NCBI RefSeq assembly: GCF_900114565.1
Contig: NZ_FOTM01000006.1
Span: 74,247 to 138,246, forward strand
DNA length: 64,000 bases
Reading direction: 5' to 3'
Origin: Leifsonia sp. CL147
GTDB lineage: Bacteria; Actinomycetota; Actinomycetes; Actinomycetales; Microbacteriaceae
Within the stretch, counting starts at the first letter, position 1. Every line of letters starts with the position of its first letter. The notes under the pieces are model-generated. The model was not told where the DNA came from and searched no databases. It worked only from the letters and a program-made list of their open reading frames with translations. The position numbers and the translations under genes are program-made. Below are positions 26,681 to 37,599 of this stretch, piece by piece.

Positions 26681-28462
26681 TTGAAGACCAAACGGCTGGC
26701 GCTCCTGGGCGCGATCGTCGCGACGGCGGCCCTCGCGCTCGCAGGATGCAGCACCTCAGGCGGCTCAGAAGTGCAGAGCGGAACATCGATCAGCGTGGCC
26801 CAGAACGGCGCGATGACGACCATGAACGCTCTGACCGCGACCGGGTACGCAACGTACAACTCCAACATCTCGTACATGTTCCAGTCGACCTTCAACTACT
26901 ACGACGACAAGCCGAAGCTGGTGAAGAACACCCAGTTCGGAACCTACAAGGTCGAGTCCACCAGCCCCCTCACGATCAAGTACACGATCAACGACGGCGT
27001 GAAGTGGAGCGACGGGGTTCCGGTGAACGCGTCGGACATGCTCCTCGCCTGGGCATCGAGCATCACCAAGTACAACAAGGACAAGGTCAACTTCGGTTCG
27101 GTCAACGCCGGGAGCGGCACCGACCTGATCACGAAGACGCCGACCATCTCCGATGGCGGTCGCTCGATGACCGTCATCTTCGACAAGCCGTACGTCGACT
27201 GGGAGCCGGTCACCGCTCTCAACCCGAACCTGCCTGCTCACATCGCATGGGAGCTTGCGGGAATCGACAAGAAGACCGGCACCGATGCTCAGCAAGCGCT
27301 GATCAAGGCGATCCAGGACAACAACACGGCTGACCTCGCCAAGGTCGCGGACGCGTGGAAGAACAAGTGGAACTTCACCACCACGCCGGCCGACAAGCGC
27401 CTCCTGGTGACGGATGGTCCGTACGAGGTCGTCAAGCTCACGAAGCAGTACGTGACCCTGCAGGCCAACAAGGACTTCAACTGGGGTCCGAAGCCCAAGA
27501 TCGAGAAGATCACGGTCCGCTTCATCCCCGACCAGACCGCGCAGGTGCAGGCTCTCCAGAACGGCGAGATCAGTGTCCTCTACGGCCAGGCGACCGCGGA
27601 CACGGTCAAGGCTCTGAAGGGGCTGAAGGGCGTTGAGTCGACCACCACTCCGACCGCTACTTTCGAGCACGTAGACCTGACCTTCAACAACGGCGGTCCG
27701 TTCGACCCGAAGACGTACGGCGGAGACGCCCAGAAGGCCCTCGAGGTCCGCCAGGCGTTCTTCAAGGTGGTTCCCCGTCAGGAGATGCTCGACCGCCTGA
27801 TCAAGCCGCTGGCCTCGAACGCGACCCTGGATGACTCGTCGCTCTTCATCCCCGGCCAGGACGGCTACGCCGAATCCGCGAAGAACAACGGCTCTTCCGA
27901 GTACCAGAAGGTCGATGTAGCCGCAGCCAAGGACCTGCTGGCCAAGGCCGGCGTGACGGCTCCGATCACGGTCCGCTTCGCCTACGCGAACGACAACCCG
28001 CGCCGCCAGGGCGAGTTCCAGCTCATCCAGGCGTCGGCGAAGGCCGCCGGCTTCAACGTCACCGACGTCGGAAAGCCGACCGACCAGTTCTTCGACCCGA
28101 CGGTGGGTATCGGTTCGGGCAAGTACCAGTACGACGCCACGGTGTTCGCGTACCAGCTCACCTCATCGACTGTGACCCAGAGCGAGGCGAACACGACGAC
28201 GGGCAACGCCTACAACTACCAGGGATACTCCAACCCGGCAGTCGACCAGCTGTGGTCGCAGGCCAAGGTCGCCAAGGACATCCCCTCGGCGATCCCGCTC
28301 CAGCAGAAGATCGACGCGTACCTCTGGAAGGACGCCTCGACCCTCACCCTCTTCCAGCTGCCGGACGTATCGGCATGGTCGACGAAGATCTCGAACGTGA
28401 AGGACGCTCCGTACGCGCCCAACATCTTCTGGAACTTCTGGGACTGGGAAGTCAAGAAGTAG
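26681..28462 (+). CDS. Peptide/oligopeptide ABC transporter substrate-binding lipoprotein
   Basis: A 593-residue family-5 solute-binding protein (OppA/DppA-like). TTG at 26681 is chosen as start because AGGAGG (26671-26676) is 4 bases upstream and the product then begins MKTKRLALLGAIVATAALAL with lipobox ALAGCS. Core features: YTINDGVKWSDGVPVNASDML, RLLVTDGPYEVVKL, ITVRFIPDQTAQVQALQNGEI and a C-terminal FWNFWDWEVKK. It binds a peptide or similar ligand for the permeases that follow. A perfect hairpin between this gene and the first permease may set their different expression levels. GC content is slightly lower than its neighbours. Confidence 0.9.
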   Translation: MKTKRLALLGAIVATAALALAGCSTSGGSEVQSGTSISVAQNGAMTTMNALTATGYATYNSNISYMFQSTFNYYDDKPKLVKNTQFGTYKVESTSPLTIKYTINDGVKWSDGVPVNASDMLLAWASSITKYNKDKVNFGSVNAGSGTDLITKTPTISDGGRSMTVIFDKPYVDWEPVTALNPNLPAHIAWELAGIDKKTGTDAQQALIKAIQDNNTADLAKVADAWKNKWNFTTTPADKRLLVTDGPYEVVKLTKQYVTLQANKDFNWGPKPKIEKITVRFIPDQTAQVQALQNGEISVLYGQATADTVKALKGLKGVESTTTPTATFEHVDLTFNNGGPFDPKTYGGDAQKALEVRQAFFKVVPRQEMLDRLIKPLASNATLDDSSLFIPGQDGYAESAKNNGSSEYQKVDVAAAKDLLAKAGVTAPITVRFAYANDNPRRQGEFQLIQASAKAAGFNVTDVGKPTDQFFDPTVGIGSGKYQYDATVFAYQLTSSTVTQSEANTTTGNAYNYQGYSNPAVDQLWSQAKVAKDIPSAIPLQQKIDAYLWKDASTLTLFQLPDVSAWSTKISNVKDAPYAPNIFWNFWDWEVKK

Positions 28463-28492
28463 TTCGGATTCCAGCGGCGTAAACTACCGCAA

Positions 28493-28534
28493 TCCGCAGA
28501 TTGGGCCGTGCGCGAGCACGGCCCAATCTGCGGA
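28493..28534 (+). terminator. 19-bp perfect hairpin between SBP and permease genes
   Basis: The arms 28493-28511 and 28516-28534 (left arm TCCGCAGATTGGGCCGTGC) are fully complementary around a GCGA tetraloop. No T-run follows. It may be a partial terminator or a 3' stability element that keeps binding-protein mRNA abundant relative to the permease mRNA, as hairpins after binding-protein genes often do. Confidence 0.7.
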
Positions 28535-28572
28535 ACCCCCACGATACGTCTACTCAAAAGGTCCCCAACGAC

Positions 28573-30111
28573 GTGCTCTCGTTCATAACCCGACGGCTCC
28601 TGGCATCCCTGGCCGTACTCCTTGTCGCCTCCTATATCGTCTACATCCTCGCGGCCGGGTCAGGCGACCCCCTCTCCGATCTGCGGCAGAGCAGTCTTCC
28701 CAACAAGGCGACCCTGATCCAGCAGCGGACCGAGCTCCTCCACCTGGATGTTCCCCCGTTCCTCCGCTACTTCCTCTGGCTCGGCGGAGTGCTCGGCTTC
28801 GTGGTCGGCAAGTTCGACCTCGGCAAGACCGTCGACGGCCAGCAGGTGACCGAGCAGCTCGCCTCGGCGATGGGGTCGACCCTGCAGCTGGTCACCGGTT
28901 CGCTCCTGATCGGCATCGTGATCGGCATCACTCTCGGCATTGCTACGGCGCTGCGGCAGTATTCCGGCTTCGACTACTCCGTCACCTTTCTGTCGTTCCT
29001 CTTCTTCTCGCTGCCCGTGTTCTGGATCGCGGTCATGCTGAAGCAGTTCGGCGCCATCGGCTTCAACAACTTCCTCACCAACCCGGTCGTGTCCATTCCG
29101 GCTCTCGTGATCCTGTCAGTGTTGTCAGGAATCGTGTGGATGGGCATCGTCGGGGGCTCTGCCAGACGGAGGCTGCTGACCTTCGCCATCGGCACGGTCG
29201 CAGCGCTCGCGGTGCTCGGCTATGTCTCCCTGACCGGGTGGTTCTTGAACCCGAACCTCGGCCCCGTCATCACGACAGGCTTGTCCGTCGGCGCCGCCGT
29301 GATCGTGACCGTGCTGTCGACGGGCTGGCAGAACAAGCGGTCGCGCTACACGGCGTTGACCGTGGCCGGTCTCGGGCTGGTGCTGTACCTCCCGCTGCAC
29401 CTCTTCTTCGAGCAGTTCGGGATCGTCAACTTCTGGTCCATCCTCCTGATGCTCATCGTGCTCACGGCACTCGGCGGGCTCACCGGCTGGCTGTGGGGCG
29501 GGCTCGATCGCTGGCAGTCCGTCCGGACCGGCGCGATCACGGCCTTTATCGTCGGCCTGATCATGCTGCTCGATCGGTACCTCGCTTCCTGGAACATCTA
29601 TGTGACTCAGGTGGCACAGGGCAGGCCGATCAGCACGATCGGGGCGTCGACGCCGGATCTCACCGGGTCGTTCTGGATCGAGGGGATCGACACCTTCACG
29701 CACCTCGCGCTTCCGACGCTGGCCCTCATCCTCGCCTCTCTGGCCGGCTACAGCCGCTACTCGCGCGCCAGCCTGCTCGAGGTGATGAACCAGGACTACA
29801 TCCGGACCGCCCGGGCGAAGGGCCTGAATGAGCGCACGGTGGTGATGCGCCACGCGTTCCGCAACGCCCTCATCCCGATCACTACGGTCATCGCGCTGGA
29901 CTTCGGAGCTCTGATCAGCGGTGCGATCGTCACCGAGAACGTGTTCGCCTGGTCCGGGATGGGTGCGCTGTTCAATCAGGCGCTCAACCGGGTCGACCTC
30001 AACCCCATCATGGGCTTCTTCCTGGTCACGGCGATCGCCGCAATCTTGTTCAACTTCCTCGCCGACGTGATCTACTCGGCCCTCGACCCCAGAATTCGAG
30101 TAAGCGCATGA
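28573..30111 (+). CDS. Oligopeptide-type ABC transporter permease, DppB/OppB-like with insertion
   Basis: A 512-residue permease. The N-terminal MLSFITRRLLASLAVLLVASYIVYIL and the C-terminal EAA loop (LLEVMNQDYIRTARAKGLNE, then FRNALIPITTV) are standard for DppB. The family norm is about 310-340 residues; here about 180 extra residues with extra hydrophobic segments (about residues 185-365, from a GGSARRRLLTF stretch to the GRPISTIGASTPDL loop) separate the two halves. The start is GTG 28573, 11 bases after AAAAGG; the upstream frame crosses the hairpin. Overlaps the next permease by 4 bases. Confidence 0.88.
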   Translation: MLSFITRRLLASLAVLLVASYIVYILAAGSGDPLSDLRQSSLPNKATLIQQRTELLHLDVPPFLRYFLWLGGVLGFVVGKFDLGKTVDGQQVTEQLASAMGSTLQLVTGSLLIGIVIGITLGIATALRQYSGFDYSVTFLSFLFFSLPVFWIAVMLKQFGAIGFNNFLTNPVVSIPALVILSVLSGIVWMGIVGGSARRRLLTFAIGTVAALAVLGYVSLTGWFLNPNLGPVITTGLSVGAAVIVTVLSTGWQNKRSRYTALTVAGLGLVLYLPLHLFFEQFGIVNFWSILLMLIVLTALGGLTGWLWGGLDRWQSVRTGAITAFIVGLIMLLDRYLASWNIYVTQVAQGRPISTIGASTPDLTGSFWIEGIDTFTHLALPTLALILASLAGYSRYSRASLLEVMNQDYIRTARAKGLNERTVVMRHAFRNALIPITTVIALDFGALISGAIVTENVFAWSGMGALFNQALNRVDLNPIMGFFLVTAIAAILFNFLADVIYSALDPRIRVSA

Positions 30112-31211
30112 CAATCGGACCGCTTCCCCCGGAGAACTCTGACGCCGGCCTCGGCCGCGACGGCGTGGACCCGCGCGCCACCATCAGCACCTTCGATGCA
30201 ACGGCCGTGGAGGCGGGGATCGAGTCCTCGTCGATCGAGACGAGAGAGGTCGAAGGCCTCAGCCTCGGTCGCATCGTCTTCCGCCGCTTCCTCCGCCACC
30301 GCGCCGCGATCATCAGCCTGGTGCTGCTGGTCATCGTGATCATCCTGTCGTTCAGCTCGATCGGCATCCATGCGTTCGGGATCAACACCGGCGGCTGGTG
30401 GCACTGGAACTTCGACGACGTTCCCGCCATCGTCAACGGCGGCGCTCCGACGATGACCCTGTGGCCGCCGAGCCTCGGCGACCACCCGTTCGGCCAGGAC
30501 TCGGTCGGCCACGACATGTTCGCGATGGTGATGCGCGGCATTCAGCAGTCGATCATGATCGTCGTCGTCACGGGCGCGATCTCCACCGTCATCGGCGCCG
30601 TCCTCGGGGCGGTCGCCGGCTACTTCGGCGGTACGACGGACGCGCTGCTGATGCGCCTCACCGACATGGTCATCATCGTTCCGCTGCTGCTCCTGGCCGC
30701 GATCGTCGGGCGCTCCGTCAACGGGCCGTCCGTCATCCTCGCGATCGTGCTCGGGCTGCTGGTGTGGACAACGCTCGCGCGCCTCGTTCGCGGTGAAGTG
30801 CTGGCGCTCCGCGAGCGCGAGTTCGTCGACGCGGCACGTGTCGCGGGCGCGAGCCCTCTCCGGATCATGTTCCGTCACATCCTTCCGAACACCGTCGGCG
30901 TGATCGTGGTCAGCGCGACCCTCACGATGTCGGCGACGATCCTGCTGGAGACGGCGATCAGCTACCTCGGCTTCGGTGTGCACGCGCCGGACGTTTCGCT
31001 GGGCCTCCTCATCTCGAACTATCAGACGGCGTTCACCACCCGGCCCTGGCTGTTCTGGTGGCCCGGTCTGTTCATCGTCATCATCGCGCTGACCATCAAC
31101 TTCATCGGCGACGGGCTGCGGGATGCGTACGACCCGCGTCAGCGCCGTGGATTGAAGCGCAGCGCCCGCAAGGAGCAGGCTGCGCTCCGGCAGAAGCCGG
31201 TCAAGTCGTGA
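30108..31211 (+). CDS. Oligopeptide-type ABC transporter permease, DppC/OppC-like
   Basis: A 367-residue second permease. A long cytosolic N-terminus (about 65 residues) precedes the first helix (AAIISLVLLVIVIILSF). The HPFGQDSVGHDMFAMVMRG segment, typical of DppC, and the EAA loop (EFVDAARVAGASPLRIMFRH, about 240-260) are intact. The basic tail is QRRGLKRSARK. Its stop is 20 bases from the end of a convergent PH-domain-like gene, which separates it from the ATPase gene of the same transporter. Confidence 0.92.
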   Translation: MTIGPLPPENSDAGLGRDGVDPRATISTFDATAVEAGIESSSIETREVEGLSLGRIVFRRFLRHRAAIISLVLLVIVIILSFSSIGIHAFGINTGGWWHWNFDDVPAIVNGGAPTMTLWPPSLGDHPFGQDSVGHDMFAMVMRGIQQSIMIVVVTGAISTVIGAVLGAVAGYFGGTTDALLMRLTDMVIIVPLLLLAAIVGRSVNGPSVILAIVLGLLVWTTLARLVRGEVLALREREFVDAARVAGASPLRIMFRHILPNTVGVIVVSATLTMSATILLETAISYLGFGVHAPDVSLGLLISNYQTAFTTRPWLFWWPGLFIVIIALTINFIGDGLRDAYDPRQRRGLKRSARKEQAALRQKPVKS

Positions 31212-31231
31212 GCCTCGTGCTCATCCCCGTC

Positions 31232-31822
31232 TCACGGCCACAGGATGCCGACGAGCGTCAGCGCGCCGAGCGCCGTTACCACGATCACGGAGCGGCGATT
31301 CCAGCGGATCGTCGCCTCGCCCGCGGCCTCCGGCCCTTCGCGATGAGCGGCCCACTGCTGGTTCACCAGCGGGGCGATGGCCGTCGTGGGCGTCCCTGCG
31401 CCTGCGAGGGACGGACGCCCGAGTGCGTCACGACGAAGCGTGCCGACGGCGCTCCAGGGGCTCTGGGCGGGAGCCGACCATACGGCGAAAGCACCGGCAG
31501 TGGTCCTCACGGTCAGCGTCCACCGCGCGGTCATCGCGTCGACGGCCGACCAGGGCGCCACCAGCGTCCGGAACGGGTTCACGGCGATCAGGCTTTGCGG
31601 TGTGAGCACGACATGCGGCTGCCAGAGGACCACGTACGAGGTCGCCGCCGCGAAGAGCACCGCCGGGAGCGCGCGCAGTGTCACCTCGACGTGACCGTAT
31701 TCGACGAGCGACACCGCGGTGATGGCGCAGACGACGAGCACCGCAATGCATACGAAGCGCGAGAAGCGTGGAGCAAGGACAGAAGTTTGTGGGCCGACAG
31801 CCATACCCCCATTGTCGCCCAC
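31232..31822 (-). CDS. Small membrane protein, PH-domain-like (bPH)
   Basis: A protein of 196 residues from GTG 31822, or 190 from ATG 31804. Two hydrophobic segments near the N-terminus (FVCIAVLVVCAITAVSLV, then a second at about 50-65) are followed by a soluble stretch with VVLTPQSLIAVNPFRTLVAPWSAVD, typical of bacterial PH-domain (DUF304-like) proteins, and a final helix near the C-terminus. Function unknown. Neither start has a clear ribosome site. The gene lies antisense between the DppC permease and the ATPase of one transporter. Confidence 0.7.
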   Translation of the reverse strand: MGDNGGMAVGPQTSVLAPRFSRFVCIAVLVVCAITAVSLVEYGHVEVTLRALPAVLFAAATSYVVLWQPHVVLTPQSLIAVNPFRTLVAPWSAVDAMTARWTLTVRTTAGAFAVWSAPAQSPWSAVGTLRRDALGRPSLAGAGTPTTAIAPLVNQQWAAHREGPEAAGEATIRWNRRSVIVVTALGALTLVGILWP

Positions 31823-31839
31823 GGGAAGCAGAAGAACCG

Positions 31840-33549
31840 ATGACTACTGAAGCGCGCATCGCAGGGACACCGGCCATCCTGGAGGTCTCGGGTCTGGACG
31901 TCGACTTCTGGGTCGACGGCCAGTGGTATCCGGCGGCGGTCGACCTGGAGTACGACGTGAAGGCCGGCGAGATCCTCGCCATCGTCGGAGAGTCCGGATC
32001 GGGCAAGAGCTCGAGTTCGATGGCGCTGCTCGGGCTGACCCCGCCGAACGGCCGGGTCGCCGGCAGTGCGAAGCTGCTCGGCCGGGAATTGATCGGCATG
32101 TCCGGCACGGCGCTCCGCCGCGTGCGCGGCCGGGACATCGCGGTCATCTTCCAGGAGCCGATGACAGCGCTCAACCCCGTCTACAGCATCGGGTTCCAGA
32201 TCGTCGAGACGCTCCGCACCCACTTCGACATGTCGCCGTCGGAGGCGAAGGCACGCGCCATCGAGTTGCTCGATCTGGTCGAGATGCCGACTCCCGAGCT
32301 GACGTTCGACAAGTATCCCCATCAACTGTCGGGAGGCCAGCGCCAGCGCGCCATGATCGCCATGTCGGTCTCGTGCGACCCGAAGCTGCTGATCGCCGAC
32401 GAGCCGACCACGGCGCTCGACGTCACCGTCCAGGCGGAGATCCTGGAACTCCTCCGGAACCTGCGGGACCGTCTCGACAGCGCCATCGTTCTGATCACCC
32501 ACGACATGGGAGTCGTGGCGGACCTGGCCGACAAGGTCATCGTGATGAAGGATGGCCGGATCGTCGAGTCCGGCTCCGTCGAGCAGATCTTCCACGCGCC
32601 CACCGAGACGTACACCCAGCAGCTGCTCGCCTCGGTGCCCCACCTCCGGCTGGAGGGCGAGGTGTCGACGGCGCTGCAGACCGACATGGAAGGGGGCGTC
32701 CAGCCCTATCTGTCCTTCCGGAATGTGGCCATCGAATACCCCAAGCGCGGCAGGATCCCCGCATTCCGTGCGGCCGAGAACATCGACATCGATGTCTACC
32801 CGGGAGAGATCGTCGGTCTGGTGGGGGAGTCCGGCTCGGGCAAGACCACGCTGGGCCGGGCGGCCGTCGGGCTGCTCCCCGTCGCGGAGGGCGAGCTGCT
32901 CGTGGGCGGTCACAATCTGGCGGCGATGTCCAGTCGCCAATTGCGAGCCGCCCGGAAAGAGATCGGCATCGTCTTCCAGGATCCCGGCTCCTCCCTCAAC
33001 CCGCGTTTCCCGATCGGCCAGAGCATCGGTGAGCCGCTCATGCTCGCGACCGGCACCAAGGGCGACAAGCTCGATCGGGTCGTGGAGTCGCTGCTCGACC
33101 AGGTGGAGCTGCCGCGCAGCTTCCGCAACCGCTACCCGCACGAGCTCTCCGGCGGGCAGCGGCAGCGCGTCGGGATCGCCCGCGCTCTGGCGCTGCGTCC
33201 GAAGCTGCTGGTCGCCGACGAGCCGACGTCGGCCCTGGACGTCTCGGTGCAGGCGCGCTTCCTCGTGCTCCTTCAGGAGCTGCAGCGCGAGATGGGCTTC
33301 GCCTGCCTCTTCGTCAGCCACGATCTGGCGGTCGTCGACCAGCTCGCCGACCGGATCGTCGTGATGCACCGCGGTCACATCGTCGAGCAGGGCAGCAGTG
33401 ACCAGATCCTCCGATCCCCGCAAGAGGCGTACACGCAGCGCCTCCTGGCCGCCGTCCCGCTGCCGGATCCGGCAGCGCAGCGCTCGCGCCGCGAGGAGCG
33501 CATCCGCCTCCTGGGCACGGAGGAAGCCGACGGGTCGGCAGCGAGCTGA
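31840..33549 (+). CDS. Fused dipeptide/oligopeptide ABC transporter ATPase (DppD-DppF)
   Basis: A 569-residue protein with two complete ATPase domains in one chain. Domain 1: Walker A GESGSGKSS (about 50), signature LSGGQRQR, Walker B LLIADEPTTALD. Domain 2: Walker A GESGSGKTT (about 330), signature LSGGQRQR, Walker B LLVADEPTSALD. Each is followed by the C-terminal oligopeptide-binding tail (APTETYTQQLLASVP; SPQEAYTQRLLAAVP). It energises the two permeases upstream. The start ATG 31840 is 17 bases from the divergent PH-like gene start, so either a very compact promoter or read-through from 31211 drives it. Confidence 0.95.
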   Translation: MTTEARIAGTPAILEVSGLDVDFWVDGQWYPAAVDLEYDVKAGEILAIVGESGSGKSSSSMALLGLTPPNGRVAGSAKLLGRELIGMSGTALRRVRGRDIAVIFQEPMTALNPVYSIGFQIVETLRTHFDMSPSEAKARAIELLDLVEMPTPELTFDKYPHQLSGGQRQRAMIAMSVSCDPKLLIADEPTTALDVTVQAEILELLRNLRDRLDSAIVLITHDMGVVADLADKVIVMKDGRIVESGSVEQIFHAPTETYTQQLLASVPHLRLEGEVSTALQTDMEGGVQPYLSFRNVAIEYPKRGRIPAFRAAENIDIDVYPGEIVGLVGESGSGKTTLGRAAVGLLPVAEGELLVGGHNLAAMSSRQLRAARKEIGIVFQDPGSSLNPRFPIGQSIGEPLMLATGTKGDKLDRVVESLLDQVELPRSFRNRYPHELSGGQRQRVGIARALALRPKLLVADEPTSALDVSVQARFLVLLQELQREMGFACLFVSHDLAVVDQLADRIVVMHRGHIVEQGSSDQILRSPQEAYTQRLLAAVPLPDPAAQRSRREERIRLLGTEEADGSAAS

Positions 33550-33601
33550 GCCCACTTCGAGCCCCGGGCGACCGCATCCCGCGCATGCTGTCAGCGCACA
33601 C

Positions 33602-33653
33602 AGGAGAAGGGGAGCGGATCCACGATAGAATGGACCGTTCCCCTTCCTTCTGA
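33602..33653. promoter_or_regulatory. typA leader: imperfect inverted repeat and possible promoter
   Basis: GAAGGGGAGCGGATCCA and TGGACCGTTCCCCTTC form an imperfect stem around a possible -10 TAGAAT (33626-33631). No convincing -35 is visible. Confidence 0.35.
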
Positions 33654-33673
33654 CGAGAGTCGAGTCTGTACGC

Positions 33674-35602
<1,929 letters not shown>

Positions 35603-35652
35603 CGCCGCTCGCGCACGTCGCTGCCGCGTCGCTGCCGCTCGCGCTCGTCGCC

Positions 35653-35700
35653 GAAAGGGAGGAGATCCCGCCCCCACCCGGGCTGGATCTCCTCCCTTTC
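35653..35700. repeat. Perfect 16-bp inverted repeat downstream of typA
   Basis: GAAAGGGAGGAGATCC (35653-35668) and GGATCTCCTCCCTTTC (35685-35700) are perfectly complementary around a C-rich 16-base loop. A small palindrome GATTCG-CGC-CGAATC and another GGAGATT-type fragment (AATCTCCTCCG) follow. A terminator role is possible, but no T-run is present. Confidence 0.8.
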
Positions 35701-35789
35701 CGCCATTTCCGGCCGATTCGCGCCGAATCTCCTCCGTAACCCGCGCATCCCCACCTCACACCAGCGGAGGCGTCGGCCAGAATGGGACC

Positions 35790-36257
35790 ATGAACCGCCG
35801 CCTTGTCGCGCTGCCGCTCGCCGCAGCCCTGCTGCTGGGCGTCGCGCCCGCCCTCACTGCCTGCAGTTTCCAGACGGTCGTGAAGAACGTGACGGGAGGC
35901 AATGTCGATCTCGGCGGCGCATCCGTGCCCACGGACTTTCCGAAGGCGGTCCCGCTCGCACCCGGCTCCGTCGTCTTCGGCGCGGCGCTCGGCTCGGGCG
36001 CGGACAAGGTCTGGAATGTGACCGTGAAGGTCGGCGGCGCCGATGCGTACACCGCGATCGGCAAGCAGCTCACCGACGCCGGCTTCACGGGCGAGTTCGG
36101 CACGAAAGCGCCCGACGGAGGCGGAACCGGCACGTTCACCAACGGAACCTACGGCGTGCTCGTCGTCGTCACGGACGCGGGCAGCAACGGCTGGGTCGCC
36201 AACTACTCCGTGTCGAAGGGATCGGCGCCCACCCCGACGCCGACCCCGAGCCCCTGA
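35790..36257 (+). CDS. Hypothetical secreted lipoprotein
   Basis: A 155-residue protein with a signal peptide (MNRRLVALPLAAALLLG) and lipobox-like ALTACS, Cys27. The mature region (VPTDFPKAVPLAPGSVVFGA ... AYTAIGKQLTDAGFTGEFGT) looks like a small alpha/beta domain and ends in a Pro/Thr tail (APTPTPTPSP). No family is recognised. Monocistronic. Its stop lies inside a 13-base DNA repeat. Confidence 0.75.
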   Translation: MNRRLVALPLAAALLLGVAPALTACSFQTVVKNVTGGNVDLGGASVPTDFPKAVPLAPGSVVFGAALGSGADKVWNVTVKVGGADAYTAIGKQLTDAGFTGEFGTKAPDGGGTGTFTNGTYGVLVVVTDAGSNGWVANYSVSKGSAPTPTPTPSP

Positions 36258-36315
36258 AACAGGCCCCCGAAACAGTCCCCTGAAACAGGCCACCGAAACA
36301 GGCCCCTGAAACAGG
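36251..36315. repeat. 13-base direct repeats at converging gene ends
   Basis: About five degenerate copies of CCCCTGAAACAGG run from the last codons of the lipoprotein gene to the end of efeB. The repeat supplies the lipoprotein stop codon. Confidence 0.8.
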
Positions 36316-36316
36316 A

Positions 36317-37594
36317 CTACGCGAACAGCCCCGCCCCCACGAACGACCCCTCCTTCGCCCCGGGCGGCACGGCGAACACGCCCGAACCCACATGGCGGGT
36401 GTACTCGTTCATCAGATCGCTGGACGCCAGGCGCTGCTGGATCGGGATGAACTGCTTCCGTGGATCCCGCTGGAACGCGATGAAGAACAGCCCGGCGTTG
36501 AGCCTCCCCAGCTCGTCGTTGCCGTCCACGAAGTTGTACCCGCGCCGCAGGAGCTGGGCGCCGGAGTTGACCGAGGGATGCGCGAGCCGCACATGCGACG
36601 CCGGGTCGATCTTCGTGCCGCCGTCCTTCGCGAGCGCGAGGAAGTTCGGTGCCGTGAACTCGGTCCCTCCGGAGAGCGGCGCGCCCTCGCCCTTGTCGCG
36701 GCCGATGATGCGTTCCTGCTCGCCGAGCTGCTGCCGGTCCCACGTCTCGATGACCATGCGGATCTTGCGGGCGACGAGGTAGGAGCCGCCGGCCATCCAC
36801 GGGGCGCCGTCGCCGGACCCGGCCCAGACCTGGTCCTCGACGATGGAGGCGTCCTCCGACTTGATGTTCGCCGTCCCGTCCTTGAAGCCGAACAGGTTCC
36901 GCGGAGTGACCTGCGCCCGGGACGTCGAGGAGGTGCGGCCGAATCCCAGCTGCGACCAGCGGATGGCCGCCCGGCCGAACGCGATGCGCGACAGGTTGCG
37001 GATGGCGTGGACCGCGACCTGCGGGTCGTCGCTGCAGGCCTGCACGCACAGGTCGCCTCCGCTGATCGCCTCCACGAGGGCGTCTCCCGGGAACCGCGGC
37101 AGGTCGACCAGAGCGGCCGGGCGGCGGGACGCGATCCCGAACCGGTCCTCGCCGGCGGCCGTCCGGAACAGCGTGGGGCCGAATCCGAAGGTCAGCGTCA
37201 GGCCGGCAGCGGGCAGGTCGAGAGCTTCGCCCGTGTCGTCCGGAGGAGCATCCATCGGGCCGGAGGCGGGGCCGTACTTCCCGGCCGGGCGACCCTGCGT
37301 CATGCGTGCGGCGGCGACGGTCCAGTCGTGCAGCAGCTCGATCAGTCCGTCGCGATCGAGCCCCGGAGCCGCGTCGAAAGCGGCGAAGTGGAGGCGGTCC
37401 TGCGCGGGCGTGGTGATGCCGGCCTGCTGCGCGCCGTAGAACGGGTACGTCGTCGAGGATGCGGTGGAGGCGCCCAGCACCGCGCGGTCCGCCGCGACGC
37501 CCGCACCGATCCCGACCACCCCGGCGCCCACCGTGGCACCGGCCAGGCCGAGTGCGGCGCGCCGCGAGAGCGTGGGGCGATCCTCGCTGCTCAT
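36317..37594 (-). CDS. efeB: Deferrochelatase/peroxidase EfeB (Dyp-type)
   Basis: A 425-residue heme peroxidase exported by the Tat system: SRRAALGLAGATVGAGVVG is a twin-arginine signal. The Dyp motif GFKDGTAN (about 235-242) supplies the distal Asp, and a C-terminal NFVDGNDELGRLNAGLFF segment follows. EfeB works with EfeU and EfeO in ferrous iron uptake and is proposed to oxidise Fe2+ or release iron from heme. The start is ATG 37594, six bases after the efeO stop. Last gene of efeUOB. Confidence 0.95.
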   Translation of the reverse strand: MSSEDRPTLSRRAALGLAGATVGAGVVGIGAGVAADRAVLGASTASSTTYPFYGAQQAGITTPAQDRLHFAAFDAAPGLDRDGLIELLHDWTVAAARMTQGRPAGKYGPASGPMDAPPDDTGEALDLPAAGLTLTFGFGPTLFRTAAGEDRFGIASRRPAALVDLPRFPGDALVEAISGGDLCVQACSDDPQVAVHAIRNLSRIAFGRAAIRWSQLGFGRTSSTSRAQVTPRNLFGFKDGTANIKSEDASIVEDQVWAGSGDGAPWMAGGSYLVARKIRMVIETWDRQQLGEQERIIGRDKGEGAPLSGGTEFTAPNFLALAKDGGTKIDPASHVRLAHPSVNSGAQLLRRGYNFVDGNDELGRLNAGLFFIAFQRDPRKQFIPIQQRLASSDLMNEYTRHVGSGVFAVPPGAKEGSFVGAGLFA

Positions 37595-37599
37595 CTGCA

